Positions 36,112-44,061 of a stretch of 64,000 bases of DNA are shown here, one piece after another (the first letter of the stretch is position 1; the number at the start of each line of letters is the position of its first letter). The notes under the pieces are model-generated. The model ran no database searches. It was given only the letters and a program-made list of their open reading frames with translations, and was not told where the DNA came from. Source of the DNA: Micromonospora chokoriensis (GTDB lineage Bacteria; Actinomycetota; Actinomycetes; Mycobacteriales; Micromonosporaceae); contig NZ_LT607409.1 in the NCBI RefSeq assembly GCF_900091505.1, positions 3,162,001 to 3,226,000 of the forward strand. The letters run 5' to 3'. Both the position numbers and the translations under genes were made by a program.

Positions 36112-36271
36112 ACCGTCGCCGTACTCGGTCGACGTCTTGTCCGCCAATTCCGTCAGCGTGGTCACGATTGGGCGAGCGAGCGGTCGCGCTGGGTGCGCGG
36201 ATCTCGTACGCTCCCAGGTGGTCTCCGCCGGTGCGGTGGTGGAGGCGATGGTCGACCACGGGGAGGTGCGC

Positions 36272-36535
36272 GTGAGCGCGGCACAGATCATCGCGAGGTT
36301 GGCGGCGGCGTCGCAGAAGCTGGACGAGGCGAAGGCCAAGACCGCAGCGGCGGCACAGGATGCAGCCGAGGCGCGGGCACTCGTCGCCGGTGCCCTGGAA
36401 GGTGTGGCTGCGGGTCCGCTGGTCGGCATGATCGACGCGTACCGCCAGGCGCTGGCGCAGGCGTCCCAGGGTGGCGACCCGGCCAAGCAGCACGTCCAGG
36501 AGACGATCGCCAAGGTCCGAGCGCTGGGAAACTGA
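36272..36535 (+). CDS. DUF6244-like small helical protein
   Basis: The product is 87 residues: VSAAQIIARLAAASQKLDEA, an Ala/Gln/Asp-rich coiled-coil helix, ARALVAGALEGVAAGPLVGM, and QETIAKVRALGN at the end. This matches my recollection of a DUF6244 family frequent in Micromonosporaceae; its function is unknown, and the layout is reminiscent of small WXG100-like helical hairpins. The GTG at 36272 has GGGGAGG five bases upstream; the longer frame to 36068 runs through inverted repeat family B. It starts a run of four small plus-strand genes. Confidence 0.6.
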   Translation: MSAAQIIARLAAASQKLDEAKAKTAAAAQDAAEARALVAGALEGVAAGPLVGMIDAYRQALAQASQGGDPAKQHVQETIAKVRALGN

Positions 36536-36621
36536 CAACGGGTGGTGGCAGCGCAACCCACCAACCACCCGCAACGGCGGACATCACCTTGCGGCCTGCG
36601 GTTCCGCGCTTGGAGCTGGCA

Positions 36622-36888
36622 ATGGCCGACCGCGACGGACGACGCGAGGCACGGAGTCGGGAGGGCCGGGAGGCGCCACCGCCCACACGGCGGAAGAAGG
36701 TCAGCCCAGAGGCGATTGCTGTTGGTGGCTCATCGGCGGCGACAGCATGGGCGACCGTCTCGGAGTTTCTGCCAGCGCTGCCGAAGGCGTTGGCCGGCGT
36801 CGTACTCGGAGCGGTAGCCACCTGGGGATCTCTCAAGGCTTACAAGGCGAGATCGCACAACGACGGAGGTTCAGTTGAAGATCGATGA
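36622..36888 (+). CDS. small membrane protein, hypothetical
   Basis: The product is 88 residues. A highly charged N-terminal third (RDGRREARSREGREAPPPTR) is followed by two short hydrophobic segments (about 31-48 and 53-72) that may form a hairpin in the membrane, and a basic tail. The ATG at 36622 has GGAG seven bases upstream. It overlaps the next gene by 14 bases. Confidence 0.5.
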   Translation: MADRDGRREARSREGREAPPPTRRKKVSPEAIAVGGSSAATAWATVSEFLPALPKALAGVVLGAVATWGSLKAYKARSHNDGGSVEDR

Positions 36889-37321
36889 GCGAGTCGAGCA
36901 GCTCGTCCGCGACGCGTTGCACTGGGCCGTCAAGCGGCAGCCGGGCGAATTCGACGAGGCACTGAAGACGTTCTCCGACGAGCCAACGCGACGGTCGGCC
37001 ATGGAACTGCTCTTCGCTATCTCTGCCTTCGTCAGTGCTGACATCTGCGCGGGAAGACCGTCGCCACAACAAGTTCAGCAGTTGGCGGCCGAGGTAGCCG
37101 AGGTCGAGGCCTGGAGTTCCGTGACCTCTGGCGAAGTCGAAGCCTTCCTCGACGCCGTGCTGACCGGCCGACCGCTGTCAGGAGTGCTACCAGCCGGCAG
37201 TGCAGTCGTCCTTGCCTTCGTCGTGGCGGCGAGTCTCCTGTCGCTCCGCCCGAAGGACGAGGGGGAGTGGTGGTTCAACTATCTGGACAAGGTGGAGGCG
37301 GCGATCGAGGCGGCCGGGTGA
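36875..37321 (+). CDS. hypothetical protein
   Basis: The product is 148 residues, mostly helical, starting at a TTG with GGAGG five bases upstream. It has a hydrophobic helix near 104-120 (AGSAVVLAFVVAASLLSL) in an otherwise acidic protein. No domain is recognised. It overlaps the preceding gene by 14 bases and the next by four (GTGA), so it is in the middle of an operon. Confidence 0.58.
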   Translation: MKIDERVEQLVRDALHWAVKRQPGEFDEALKTFSDEPTRRSAMELLFAISAFVSADICAGRPSPQQVQQLAAEVAEVEAWSSVTSGEVEAFLDAVLTGRPLSGVLPAGSAVVLAFVVAASLLSLRPKDEGEWWFNYLDKVEAAIEAAG

Positions 37322-37800
37322 CGGGTGTGCCCGACCAAGCTGCCCGCGACGGTGGAGACCTGGACGGCTTTCGCATCAGCTTCGTGCCGTCGGGCGTCGG
37401 TGACCTGGTGTCGGACTTCACCTCCGAGTGGGAGGACGTCACTGTCTCCACGCGGGTCTGGGAGCGCCAGGTCGAGGACGGCCACCGGGTCGACCTGCGC
37501 GTGCACGTGCTCAGGGGAGAGCGGCTCGCAACCCTCGCCGAGTTACGCGACTTCCTGGCCGAGTACCACGAGCGCGATCCTGCTGACGGGGCGTTCACCG
37601 AGTTTCAGCACGGCGAGGATCCCGGCCTTATCGGTGCCGCCGAAGCGTTCTGGCTGGCCGCGCCAGGGGTGGCAGTCGACGTGCTATTCGATCCGGAGCG
37701 GTTGACTGTGGACAATCTGCGGTCGATTGCGCTGGGAGTCACCGCAGCCGCGGCAGGTTCCGCCAGCCCGTCGGACTCAGAGGGTCCACTCGTCCAGTAA
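37318..37800 (+). CDS. hypothetical protein
   Basis: The product is 160 residues with alternating strands and helices (GFRISFVPSGVGDLVSDFTS, DLRVHVLRGERLATLAELRD, GVAVDVLFDPERL). It contains no membrane segment and I recognise no family. The GTG start overlaps the previous stop. It is the last gene of the small operon; a broken methylase gene follows after 79 bases. Confidence 0.58.
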   Translation: MTGVPDQAARDGGDLDGFRISFVPSGVGDLVSDFTSEWEDVTVSTRVWERQVEDGHRVDLRVHVLRGERLATLAELRDFLAEYHERDPADGAFTEFQHGEDPGLIGAAEAFWLAAPGVAVDVLFDPERLTVDNLRSIALGVTAAAAGSASPSDSEGPLVQ

Positions 37801-37876
37801 GTCGTGCGAGCCTCTGTCGGAGAGCTCTCACCAGGTGTGGCGGGGCACTGCACGGCGGCCATTGTCTCTATCCTGA

Positions 37877-38332
<456 letters not shown>

Positions 38333-38405
38333 GCGGACGACGTCACTATGCGGTAGCCCTGCGTGTCGCCGCCGATCCGTGGTGCGATTCGGTAGGCTCG
38401 CTGGT

Positions 38406-38717
38406 ATGACCGGATCGGTGAGCAAGAAGTCGTTCTCGCTTCCGCAGGACGTGGCGGAGCGCTTGGAGCGGGAGCCCAACGCCAGCGCGTACGTGGTCGA
38501 CACGATCCGGGCACGAATGCGCGCGGAGGATCTCGACGCCGAGTTGGCCCGCCGGGGGATGACCGTGTCGGCGGAGGGCCAGGCCCGGGCCAGGGCCCAA
38601 CGCGCCCAGGTCGAGCAGGAGTGGTCCCCTGGCCGACGCGCCGCGCTGCGGGACCGTTCCCGCCGTGCGGCGGCGGAGATGCTCGACGGTTCAGGCAGTC
38701 AGGCGCCGGCGGCGTGA
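38406..38717 (+). CDS. antitoxin, RHH-like
   Basis: The product is 103 residues. The N terminus (KKSFSLPQDVAERLEREPNA, then SAYVVDTIRARM) has the strand-helix-helix pattern of ribbon-helix-helix DNA-binding antitoxins, and the C-terminal part is a long charged helix suited to wrapping the toxin. The ATG at 38406 is used because the family start is close; a longer frame begins at 38379. The stop overlaps the GTG of the PIN gene (GTGA). The pair would repress its own promoter. Confidence 0.75.
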   Translation: MTGSVSKKSFSLPQDVAERLEREPNASAYVVDTIRARMRAEDLDAELARRGMTVSAEGQARARAQRAQVEQEWSPGRRAALRDRSRRAAAEMLDGSGSQAPAA

Positions 38718-39118
38718 CGGGCCCCGAGGGGCCGGCGGTCCGGCTGATACTGGACCGGTCCGCGCTGCTCGCCTACGTGGCTGGCTCGATGGATGTTGCG
38801 GAACCCATCCACGAGGTCGCCCAGGATGGGGTGCGGTTCGGTGTTCCGGCGGTGGTCGCGGCCGAGGTGCTGGCGGTGGTGGACGACCCGGGTGAGCGGG
38901 CGGTGCTGCACCGACTGCTCGAACGTCCCGCCTGCGCGGTGTTGCCGACCTGGGGTGAGGACTGGCAGGAGCTGGCGTACTGGCGGGTTGTCACCGGTCG
39001 GGTCGACCTGGCCGCCGCCGTGATGGCTGTCCTGGAGCACGACGCCTCGGTGCTGACCAGCGAAGGTAAGGCGTACGGCGACGGCGGCGACCTTCCCGTC
39101 ATCCGCTTCCCTCACTAG
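38714..39118 (+). CDS. PIN-domain toxin (VapC-like)
   Basis: The product is 134 residues. The PIN acidic residues can be placed at the first Asp in LILDRSALLAYV, the Glu in VPAVVAAEVLAVV, the Asp in GRVDLAAAVMAVL, and the Asp in HDASVLTSEGKAY. PIN toxins of this kind are metal-dependent ribonucleases. Translation is coupled to the antitoxin. The 3' end overlaps the opposing F420-type gene by 20 bases. The pair lies next to the broken hsdM, as often happens in defence remnants. Confidence 0.75.
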   Translation: MTGPEGPAVRLILDRSALLAYVAGSMDVAEPIHEVAQDGVRFGVPAVVAAEVLAVVDDPGERAVLHRLLERPACAVLPTWGEDWQELAYWRVVTGRVDLAAAVMAVLEHDASVLTSEGKAYGDGGDLPVIRFPH

Positions 39119-39557
39119 CGCGTTCGACGATGACCAGGGGAATCTCCCGCTCGGTGCCCTTCTGGTAGCGCGCGTACGTCGGGAAGACCTTCGTCATCAC
39201 CGGCCACAGCCGGACGCGCTCCTCGGCGGTCGCCGTCCGGGCCCGGCCGACGAACCGCTCCGCGTCGACCTGGATCTCCACGGTCGGGTCGGCGCTCAGG
39301 TTCAGGTACCACGCCGGGTGCCTGTCCGCGCCTCCGTTGGACGCCACCAGCAGGTGGTTGTCGCCGTCGCGTCCGTACATCAGGGCGGTGCGGCGCAGTG
39401 TGCCGCTGCGACGTCCGCGGGTGGTGAGCAGCAGCGAGGGTACGCCGTGGAAGGTGCCGCCGTCCGCGCCGTCGGTCCGCACGTAGCGCCGGATGTGGCT
39501 GGCGACCCAGCCGACCGGGCTGTCCTCGACTGTCTCGTGCTGCTCCTGCTCGGTCAC
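39099..39557 (-). CDS. deazaflavin (F420)-dependent nitroreductase-family protein
   Basis: The product is 152 residues, of the DDN/DUF385 split-barrel family that uses coenzyme F420. The pattern is PSLLLTTRGRRSGTLRRTAL, HLLVASNGGADRHPAWYLNL, VEIQVDAERFVGRARTATAE and FPTYARYQKGTEREIPLVIV. The substrate is unknown; relatives reduce enones, quinones and nitro drugs. The GTG at 39557 has AGGAGG seven bases upstream. F420 use fits an actinobacterium. Confidence 0.85.
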   Translation of the reverse strand: MTEQEQHETVEDSPVGWVASHIRRYVRTDGADGGTFHGVPSLLLTTRGRRSGTLRRTALMYGRDGDNHLLVASNGGADRHPAWYLNLSADPTVEIQVDAERFVGRARTATAEERVRLWPVMTKVFPTYARYQKGTEREIPLVIVERASEGSG

Positions 39558-39592
39558 GGCATTGCCTCCTCGGGAAGAGCGACGGGCTGCCG

Positions 39593-40579
39593 TCAGCCGC
39601 GCGAGCGGGGCAGGCAGCACTTCTTGTACTTGCTACCCGACCCGCACCAGCAGAGGTCGTTGCGGCCGGGTGGCCAGGCGGTCACGCCGGCCTCGTCGAG
39701 GCTGTCGGCGTACTCGTCGAGGGTTTCCTCCTCGGTGGGGTCGCTGCCGGCGCTTTCGGTGAAGGCCGCCAGGCCCGCGACCGTGCCGGCGGCCACGCCC
39801 AGGTGGGCGCCGCCCAGCCCGGAGGCGTCGGCGAAGGCGCGTTCGAGGTTCGCGCGGTGTTCGTCCCAGGTGGGCGGGTAGGTCGCGGCGAGCGCCGGCC
39901 ACCGCACCAGCAGCGCGTCGAACTCGGCCTTGGGCCAGAAGAGCAGCGTCGCCGGGCCGTCGTCCAGGGCGTCGAGGGCGTGGTCGGTGGCGGCGCGCAA
40001 CCGGTCGGCGAGGTTGTCGTACTCGTCGTGCGGCAGACCCAGGTCCTCGCGCAGGTCGTGCCGTTGCTGGGTCAGGCCGAAGATCATGGCTGCGGCCTCG
40101 TCCTGGGCGTCCTCGGACTCGTGCTGCTGGGTGCGGGTCCGTTCCAGGATCGCGTCGAGCGCCCCGGTCAGCCACTCCAGCGCCGTCTCGGTGTGGTCGG
40201 ATTCGACCAGTTCGTCGATCAGGTACGTGGCGTCGGGGCTGGTCTCCAGCAGCGGGCGGAGCGCGGTCAGCTCGGCCATACCCTCGTCGGCGCGGCCGAG
40301 GCGCAGCAGCAGGCCGCCGCGGACCGCCCGGGCGTACGCGCCCTCGTCGGGTTGTTCGGCGATGGCGCGGGTGGCCAGGGCGAGCGCGTCGGAGCGGTCG
40401 CCGGCCTGTTCCAGGATGTCCGCGGCGACCAGCAGGGCGTACCCGGTGTCGGCCGGGTCCGCGACCCGGCCCTCGTCGACGGCACCCACCAGTTCGGCGA
40501 CGAGCGCGGCCGGGTCGGGGCTCCTGACGCCCAGGGCGCCGATCTGTTCGATGCGGTCGGCGGTCAACAGTTCGGGCAT
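39593..40579 (-). CDS. SEC-C metal-binding protein with helical repeats
   Basis: The product is 328 residues. Residues 10-200 are TPR-like helices (LVAADILEQAGDRSDALALA, AYARAVRGGLLLRLGRADEG), and the C terminus ends in a SEC-C zinc motif GRNDLCWCGSGSKYKKCC (CxC-X8-CC). SEC-C tails occur in SecA and in many proteins of unknown role, where they bind zinc and ribosomes. I start at the ATG at 40579, with AGGA seven bases upstream, rather than the GTG two codons before it. Confidence 0.85.
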   Translation of the reverse strand: MPELLTADRIEQIGALGVRSPDPAALVAELVGAVDEGRVADPADTGYALLVAADILEQAGDRSDALALATRAIAEQPDEGAYARAVRGGLLLRLGRADEGMAELTALRPLLETSPDATYLIDELVESDHTETALEWLTGALDAILERTRTQQHESEDAQDEAAAMIFGLTQQRHDLREDLGLPHDEYDNLADRLRAATDHALDALDDGPATLLFWPKAEFDALLVRWPALAATYPPTWDEHRANLERAFADASGLGGAHLGVAAGTVAGLAAFTESAGSDPTEEETLDEYADSLDEAGVTAWPPGRNDLCWCGSGSKYKKCCLPRSRG

Positions 40580-40629
40580 GGACACATCCTGGAGGCGGCG
40601 CGCGGGCGGGAGTGGTCAGCCTATCCCCG

Positions 40630-40667
40630 GGTCGGCCGCACCCGGTGGAGCCCGGGCGCGGCCGACC
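40630..40667 (-). terminator. terminator of the ABM-domain gene
   Basis: GGTCGGCCGC (40630-40639) pairs with GCGGCCGACC (40658-40667), and the inner CCCGG/CCGGG (40641-40645 and 40652-40656) extends the hairpin. It lies downstream of the minus-strand gene ending at 40690. Confidence 0.7.
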
Positions 40668-40689
40668 TCCACCAGGGTTCGTCGGTCGA

Positions 40690-40983
40690 TCAGCGTTCGT
40701 CGACGAGTGGGATCTCCTCGGCCGTCGGGTGGTCGTCGACCAGCGCGAACGCCGCCGTGGCGGCGGGGCTGCCCGGTGCCACCTCCCGGGCCGCCGCCAG
40801 TTGCTCGGCCGACTCCCACCGCCACACGCCCACCCACTGCCGCTCGTCGACGCGACCGAGTCGGGCCTCGATCGGGCCGCCGACGGCCGCCCGCGTCGCC
40901 GACACGAGGTCGGCGTGGCGGGTGGGCACCTGCTCTGCGTGAGCGGGGTCGGCGCTGAACCGGGTGATCACGAGCAGAGACAT
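40690..40983 (-). CDS. antibiotic biosynthesis monooxygenase-like protein
   Basis: The product is 97 residues, a single ferredoxin-like alpha/beta domain: MSLLVITRFSADPAHAEQVP at the start, then GPIEARLGRVDERQWVGVWR and WESAEQLAAAREVAPGSPAA. This fits the ABM superfamily of small dimeric enzymes or binding proteins. It is divergent from a TetR gene with only 59 bases between them, and a TCTCTAGA dyad covers that gap, so it is probably the target of that regulator. Confidence 0.68.
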   Translation of the reverse strand: MSLLVITRFSADPAHAEQVPTRHADLVSATRAAVGGPIEARLGRVDERQWVGVWRWESAEQLAAAREVAPGSPAATAAFALVDDHPTAEEIPLVDER

Positions 40984-40995
40984 AGCTGTAGTTCC

Positions 40996-41035
40996 TCTCT
41001 AGAGTTGACTTCTAGTGACTTGTTCTAGAGATAAT
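40996..41035. promoter_or_regulatory. TetR operator and promoter
   Basis: TCTCTAGA (40996-41003) and TCTAGAGA (41024-41031) form an inverted repeat, with a further TTCTAG at 41010-41015. Between and over them lie TTGACT (41005-41010) and GATAAT (41030-41035), a -35/-10 pair with a 19-base spacer that would start transcription near the TetR ATG at 41043. Binding of the regulator would block both divergent genes. Confidence 0.6.
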
Positions 41036-41042
41036 CTCCCGC

Positions 41043-41675
41043 ATGAGCGATGTCAAGGGCTCCGGACTACGCAGCCAGAAGGCGCGACAAACCCGGCAGA
41101 AGATCCTGGCGGCCGCGCGGGAGTTGTTCGTCGAGCGCGGCTACGGCGCGACGAATCTTCAGGACGTGGCGGCGGCGGCCCAGGTGGCGGTGCAGACGAT
41201 CTACTTCGCCTTCGGCAACAAGCGCACGCTGCTCAAGGAGCTGGTCGACGTCACAGTGGCCGGAGACGACGAGCCGGTGGCCACCATGGACCGCGAGTGG
41301 TTCCGTGCCGCCATGGCCGCCGGGACGGCGCAGGAGCAGTTGCGGGCGCACGTGGACGGCACCGCCGTGGTGCTGGACCGGGTCGCGCCGATCATCCGGA
41401 TGCTCGATGCCGCCGTCGCCACGGACGCCGAGGTCGCCGCGATCTGGCCGCGGGGAGTCGACCCCCGGTACGTGGTGCACGAAGCCGCGGCGACGGCGCT
41501 GATGAGCAAGCCGGGCGCGCGTACCGATGTGTCCGTCGCGCAGGCGGCCGACGTGCTCTACGCCCTGCTCGGCCCGGAGCTCTATCTGATCCTGGTGCGG
41601 GAGCGGGGTTGGTCGCCGCAGCGCTGGGCGGAGTGGAGCTTCGCCACGCTGAGCGCCCAGCTCTGCGTCACCTGA
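41043..41675 (+). CDS. TetR family regulator
   Basis: The product is 210 residues. The N-terminal domain, RQTRQKILAAARELFVERGY, GATNLQDVAAAAQVAVQTIY and FAFGNKRTLLKELV, is a standard TetR helix-turn-helix; the C-terminal 140 residues are the variable ligand domain. It is divergent from the ABM-like gene and is likely autoregulated. No ribosome site precedes the ATG and the predicted promoter places the start at or next to it, so it is probably leaderless. Confidence 0.9.
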   Translation: MSDVKGSGLRSQKARQTRQKILAAARELFVERGYGATNLQDVAAAAQVAVQTIYFAFGNKRTLLKELVDVTVAGDDEPVATMDREWFRAAMAAGTAQEQLRAHVDGTAVVLDRVAPIIRMLDAAVATDAEVAAIWPRGVDPRYVVHEAAATALMSKPGARTDVSVAQAADVLYALLGPELYLILVRERGWSPQRWAEWSFATLSAQLCVT

Positions 41676-41702
41676 CGGCGGAGCCCGGAGCCCGGGAGAC
41701 GG

Positions 41703-41736
41703 CGGAGCCCGGGACGGTTGACCGTCCCGGGCTCCG
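41703..41736. terminator. bidirectional terminator between tetR and MFS genes
   Basis: CGGAGCCCGGGACGG (41703-41717) and CCGTCCCGGGCTCCG (41722-41736) pair perfectly over 15 bp with a TTGA loop. A degenerate copy of the left arm lies just upstream (about 41680-41695). The genes on both sides converge here. Confidence 0.85.
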
Positions 41737-41751
41737 ACTGGTCGACGAACC

Positions 41752-43218
41752 TCAGCGGGTCGCGGGCATGGTGGCGAACTCGCCGGCTAGCTCCGACTCG
41801 ATGATCGTCGTGGTGGACGGCCCGCGACCGGCCGACGATCGCCGGGCGGACGGGACGGCCAGGGCCGCGATGGTGGCCGCGACGGCGATCGCGGTGAGGA
41901 GGAGAAACCCCATCGTGAAGTCGGTCTCCCGGGGCAGGCCGCTGGCCTGCGGGTGGGCCGTGATCACGCCGCTGACGACGGCCGCGCCGATCGCGCCGCC
42001 GATCGTGCGGATGTTGGCGTTCATGCCGGTGGCCACGCCGGTCTGGCTGGCGGGCACGCTGGCGACGATCAGGTTGGCCATCGACGCGAACGCCAGGCCG
42101 ATGCCGAGACCGGCCAGGCCACCGGCGACGGCGACCTCCCAGCGGGTGTCGTGGGCGGTGGCCAGCATGGCGGACGCGGCCACGTTGAACGCGGCACCGG
42201 ACGCGAGCTGCGCCTTGGCGCTGAACACGGCCTGGAGACGGCCGGCGACGATGCCGGCGACGAACATCGCGACGAGCATCGGCAGCATGAGCAGACCGGC
42301 CTGGCTGATGCTGGCGCCGAAGCCGTAGCCGGCGACGGTCGGGGTCTGCACGAACTGCGGGAGGAACGCGTACACGGAGAACATCGACGCGCCGTAGAGC
42401 AGGGCGACCAGGTTGGTGGTCCATACGCCGGGCAGGCGCATCATCCGCATGTCGATCAGCGGGTTGGCCGAGCGCACCTCGGCGACCAGCCAGCCGGCCA
42501 GCAGCACCACGGCGAGCGCGAGCAGACCGAGAACCCGGGGGGAGGTCCAGCCCCAGGCCGCGCCCTGGCTGATCGGCAGCAGCAGCGCGACCAGCCAGCC
42601 GGAGAGCAGCACCGTGGCGCGCCAGTCGATGCGTCCGGGGGTGCGGACCGGCGACTCGGGGATGAACAGGTGGGCGGCGACGGCGGTCAGGCCCACCACG
42701 ACCATCGGGATCCAGAACAGCCACCGGTAGTCCAGCGCGGTGACGATCGGGCCGGCCAGCACGATGCCCAGGCCACCGCCCGCCGCGACGATCGCCGAGA
42801 TGGCGCCGACTGCCGAGGAGACCCGCGCGGCCGGGAACTCGTCCCGGATGATGCCGAACGAGAGTGGGAAGACGGCGCCGCCGATGCCCTGCACGACGCG
42901 GGCGACGATGAGGACGCCGATGTTCGGGGCGACGGCGGCCACCAGGCAGCCGAGAGCGAGCGCGGCGAGCGACGCGACGAGCATCCGCTCCTTGCCGACC
43001 ATGTCGCCGACCCGCCCGAGGATCGGCGTGAAGATCGACGCCGAGAGCAGGTAGGCGGTGAGCACCCAGGTCACGGTGTTCTGGGAGGTGTGCAGGTCCT
43101 GCTGGATGGTCGGCAGCACCGGGGTGATCAGCGACTGGAGCATCGCGAAGAACCCGGCACCGGCCGCGAGCACGGTGAAGGTGAGCCGACGCGAGCTGCG
43201 TCGGGAGGTCACTGCCAC
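41752..43218 (-). CDS. MFS drug-efflux transporter (DHA2/EmrB-QacA type)
   Basis: The product is 488 residues with about 14 transmembrane helices. Family motifs include FFAMLQSLITPVLPTIQQDL, TWVLTAYLLSASIFTPILGR followed by VGDMVGKER (motif A), and the GGGLGIVLAGPI stretch of motif C. Proton-driven export of lipophilic drugs is typical; the real substrate is unknown. The GTG at 43218 has AGGAG nine bases upstream. It is divergent from a TetR gene, with three copies of a palindrome between them, so the pump is very probably repressed by that regulator and induced by its own substrate. Confidence 0.88.
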   Translation of the reverse strand: MAVTSRRSSRRLTFTVLAAGAGFFAMLQSLITPVLPTIQQDLHTSQNTVTWVLTAYLLSASIFTPILGRVGDMVGKERMLVASLAALALGCLVAAVAPNIGVLIVARVVQGIGGAVFPLSFGIIRDEFPAARVSSAVGAISAIVAAGGGLGIVLAGPIVTALDYRWLFWIPMVVVGLTAVAAHLFIPESPVRTPGRIDWRATVLLSGWLVALLLPISQGAAWGWTSPRVLGLLALAVVLLAGWLVAEVRSANPLIDMRMMRLPGVWTTNLVALLYGASMFSVYAFLPQFVQTPTVAGYGFGASISQAGLLMLPMLVAMFVAGIVAGRLQAVFSAKAQLASGAAFNVAASAMLATAHDTRWEVAVAGGLAGLGIGLAFASMANLIVASVPASQTGVATGMNANIRTIGGAIGAAVVSGVITAHPQASGLPRETDFTMGFLLLTAIAVAATIAALAVPSARRSSAGRGPSTTTIIESELAGEFATMPATR

Positions 43219-43345
43219 GAGAGAAGACTCCTGATAACGGTACGGAGGGAGGTGTGTCACCCGTCGTCTCTGGCGGGCGGGCTTGTCGGGTCCGGGCGAT
43301 CGGGGTGGCCAGGCGGCGATCGTGCGGGTCCCGAGGTAAGCTAAC

Positions 43346-43408
43346 CGGAGGCAGGCCTCCGGCAATTCCGGAGGGGTGCCTCCACTAAGCTAGCGGAGGG
43401 GTGCCTCC
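43346..43408. promoter_or_regulatory. three-copy TetR operator
   Basis: Three near-identical 15-base palindromes of the form CGGAGGNNNGCCTCC occur at 43346-43360, 43369-43383 and 43394-43408, spaced 23 and 25 bases apart. They lie between the divergent MFS and TetR genes. TAAGCTAAC/TAAGCTAGC sequences at the edges may be -10 elements. Confidence 0.75.
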
Positions 43409-43438
43409 GGATGCAACCAGGTTGAGGTGACGCACGTC

Positions 43439-44020
43439 ATGAGCAGCGCGGGGCAGGCGCCCGAGGTCTTCGCCCAGCGGCCCAGGCGGGCCGATGCGCG
43501 GCGCAACTACGACTCCCTGATCGCCGCTGCCCGCGAGGCGTTCGCCGAGCACGGCGCCGCCGCCTCGCTGGAGGACGTGGCCCGGCGGGCCGGGGTGGGC
43601 ATCGGCACGCTCTACCGCAACTTCCCGAGCCGGCGGCACCTGTTCGAGGCGGTCTACGTCGAGGAGGTCCGGGCGCTGAGCAACTCCGCCGAGGACCTGG
43701 CCGAGCTGCCGCCGTGGGACGCGCTGGTCGCCTGGCTGCACCGCTTCGTCGCGTACGTCGCCACCAAGCGGGCGCTCGCCGAGCAGCTGCTGCACGACTC
43801 CGAGATCTTCCAGAGCTGCCGGACGGAGATCTACGCCGCCGGTGAACCGCTGATGCGACGGGCCCAGGCTGCCCGCGTGGTCCGCGACGACATCGGCTTC
43901 GACGACGTGGTGCGGCTGATCAGTGGCCTCACCATGGCCCAGTTCCCGTCACCCGAGCAGCGCGACAGGGTGCTCGGCGTGGCCCTGGACGGGCTGCGCC
44001 CGCCGGCCGCGTCGCACTGA
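43439..44020 (+). CDS. TetR family regulator of the MFS pump
   Basis: The product is 193 residues. The DNA-binding domain reads RRNYDSLIAAAREAFAEHGA, AASLEDVARRAGVGIGTLYR and NFPSRRHLFEAVY; the rest is a helical ligand domain related to YbiH/SbtR-type regulators. The ATG at 43439 has GAGGTGA eight bases upstream; a GTG at 43427 is the alternative. It is divergent from the 14-TM MFS gene and most likely represses it at the three palindromes. Confidence 0.9.
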   Translation: MSSAGQAPEVFAQRPRRADARRNYDSLIAAAREAFAEHGAAASLEDVARRAGVGIGTLYRNFPSRRHLFEAVYVEEVRALSNSAEDLAELPPWDALVAWLHRFVAYVATKRALAEQLLHDSEIFQSCRTEIYAAGEPLMRRAQAARVVRDDIGFDDVVRLISGLTMAQFPSPEQRDRVLGVALDGLRPPAASH

Positions 44021-44061
44021 CGATCGGCCGACCCCGTTGCGCCGACCGCGCCAGCGCCCGG

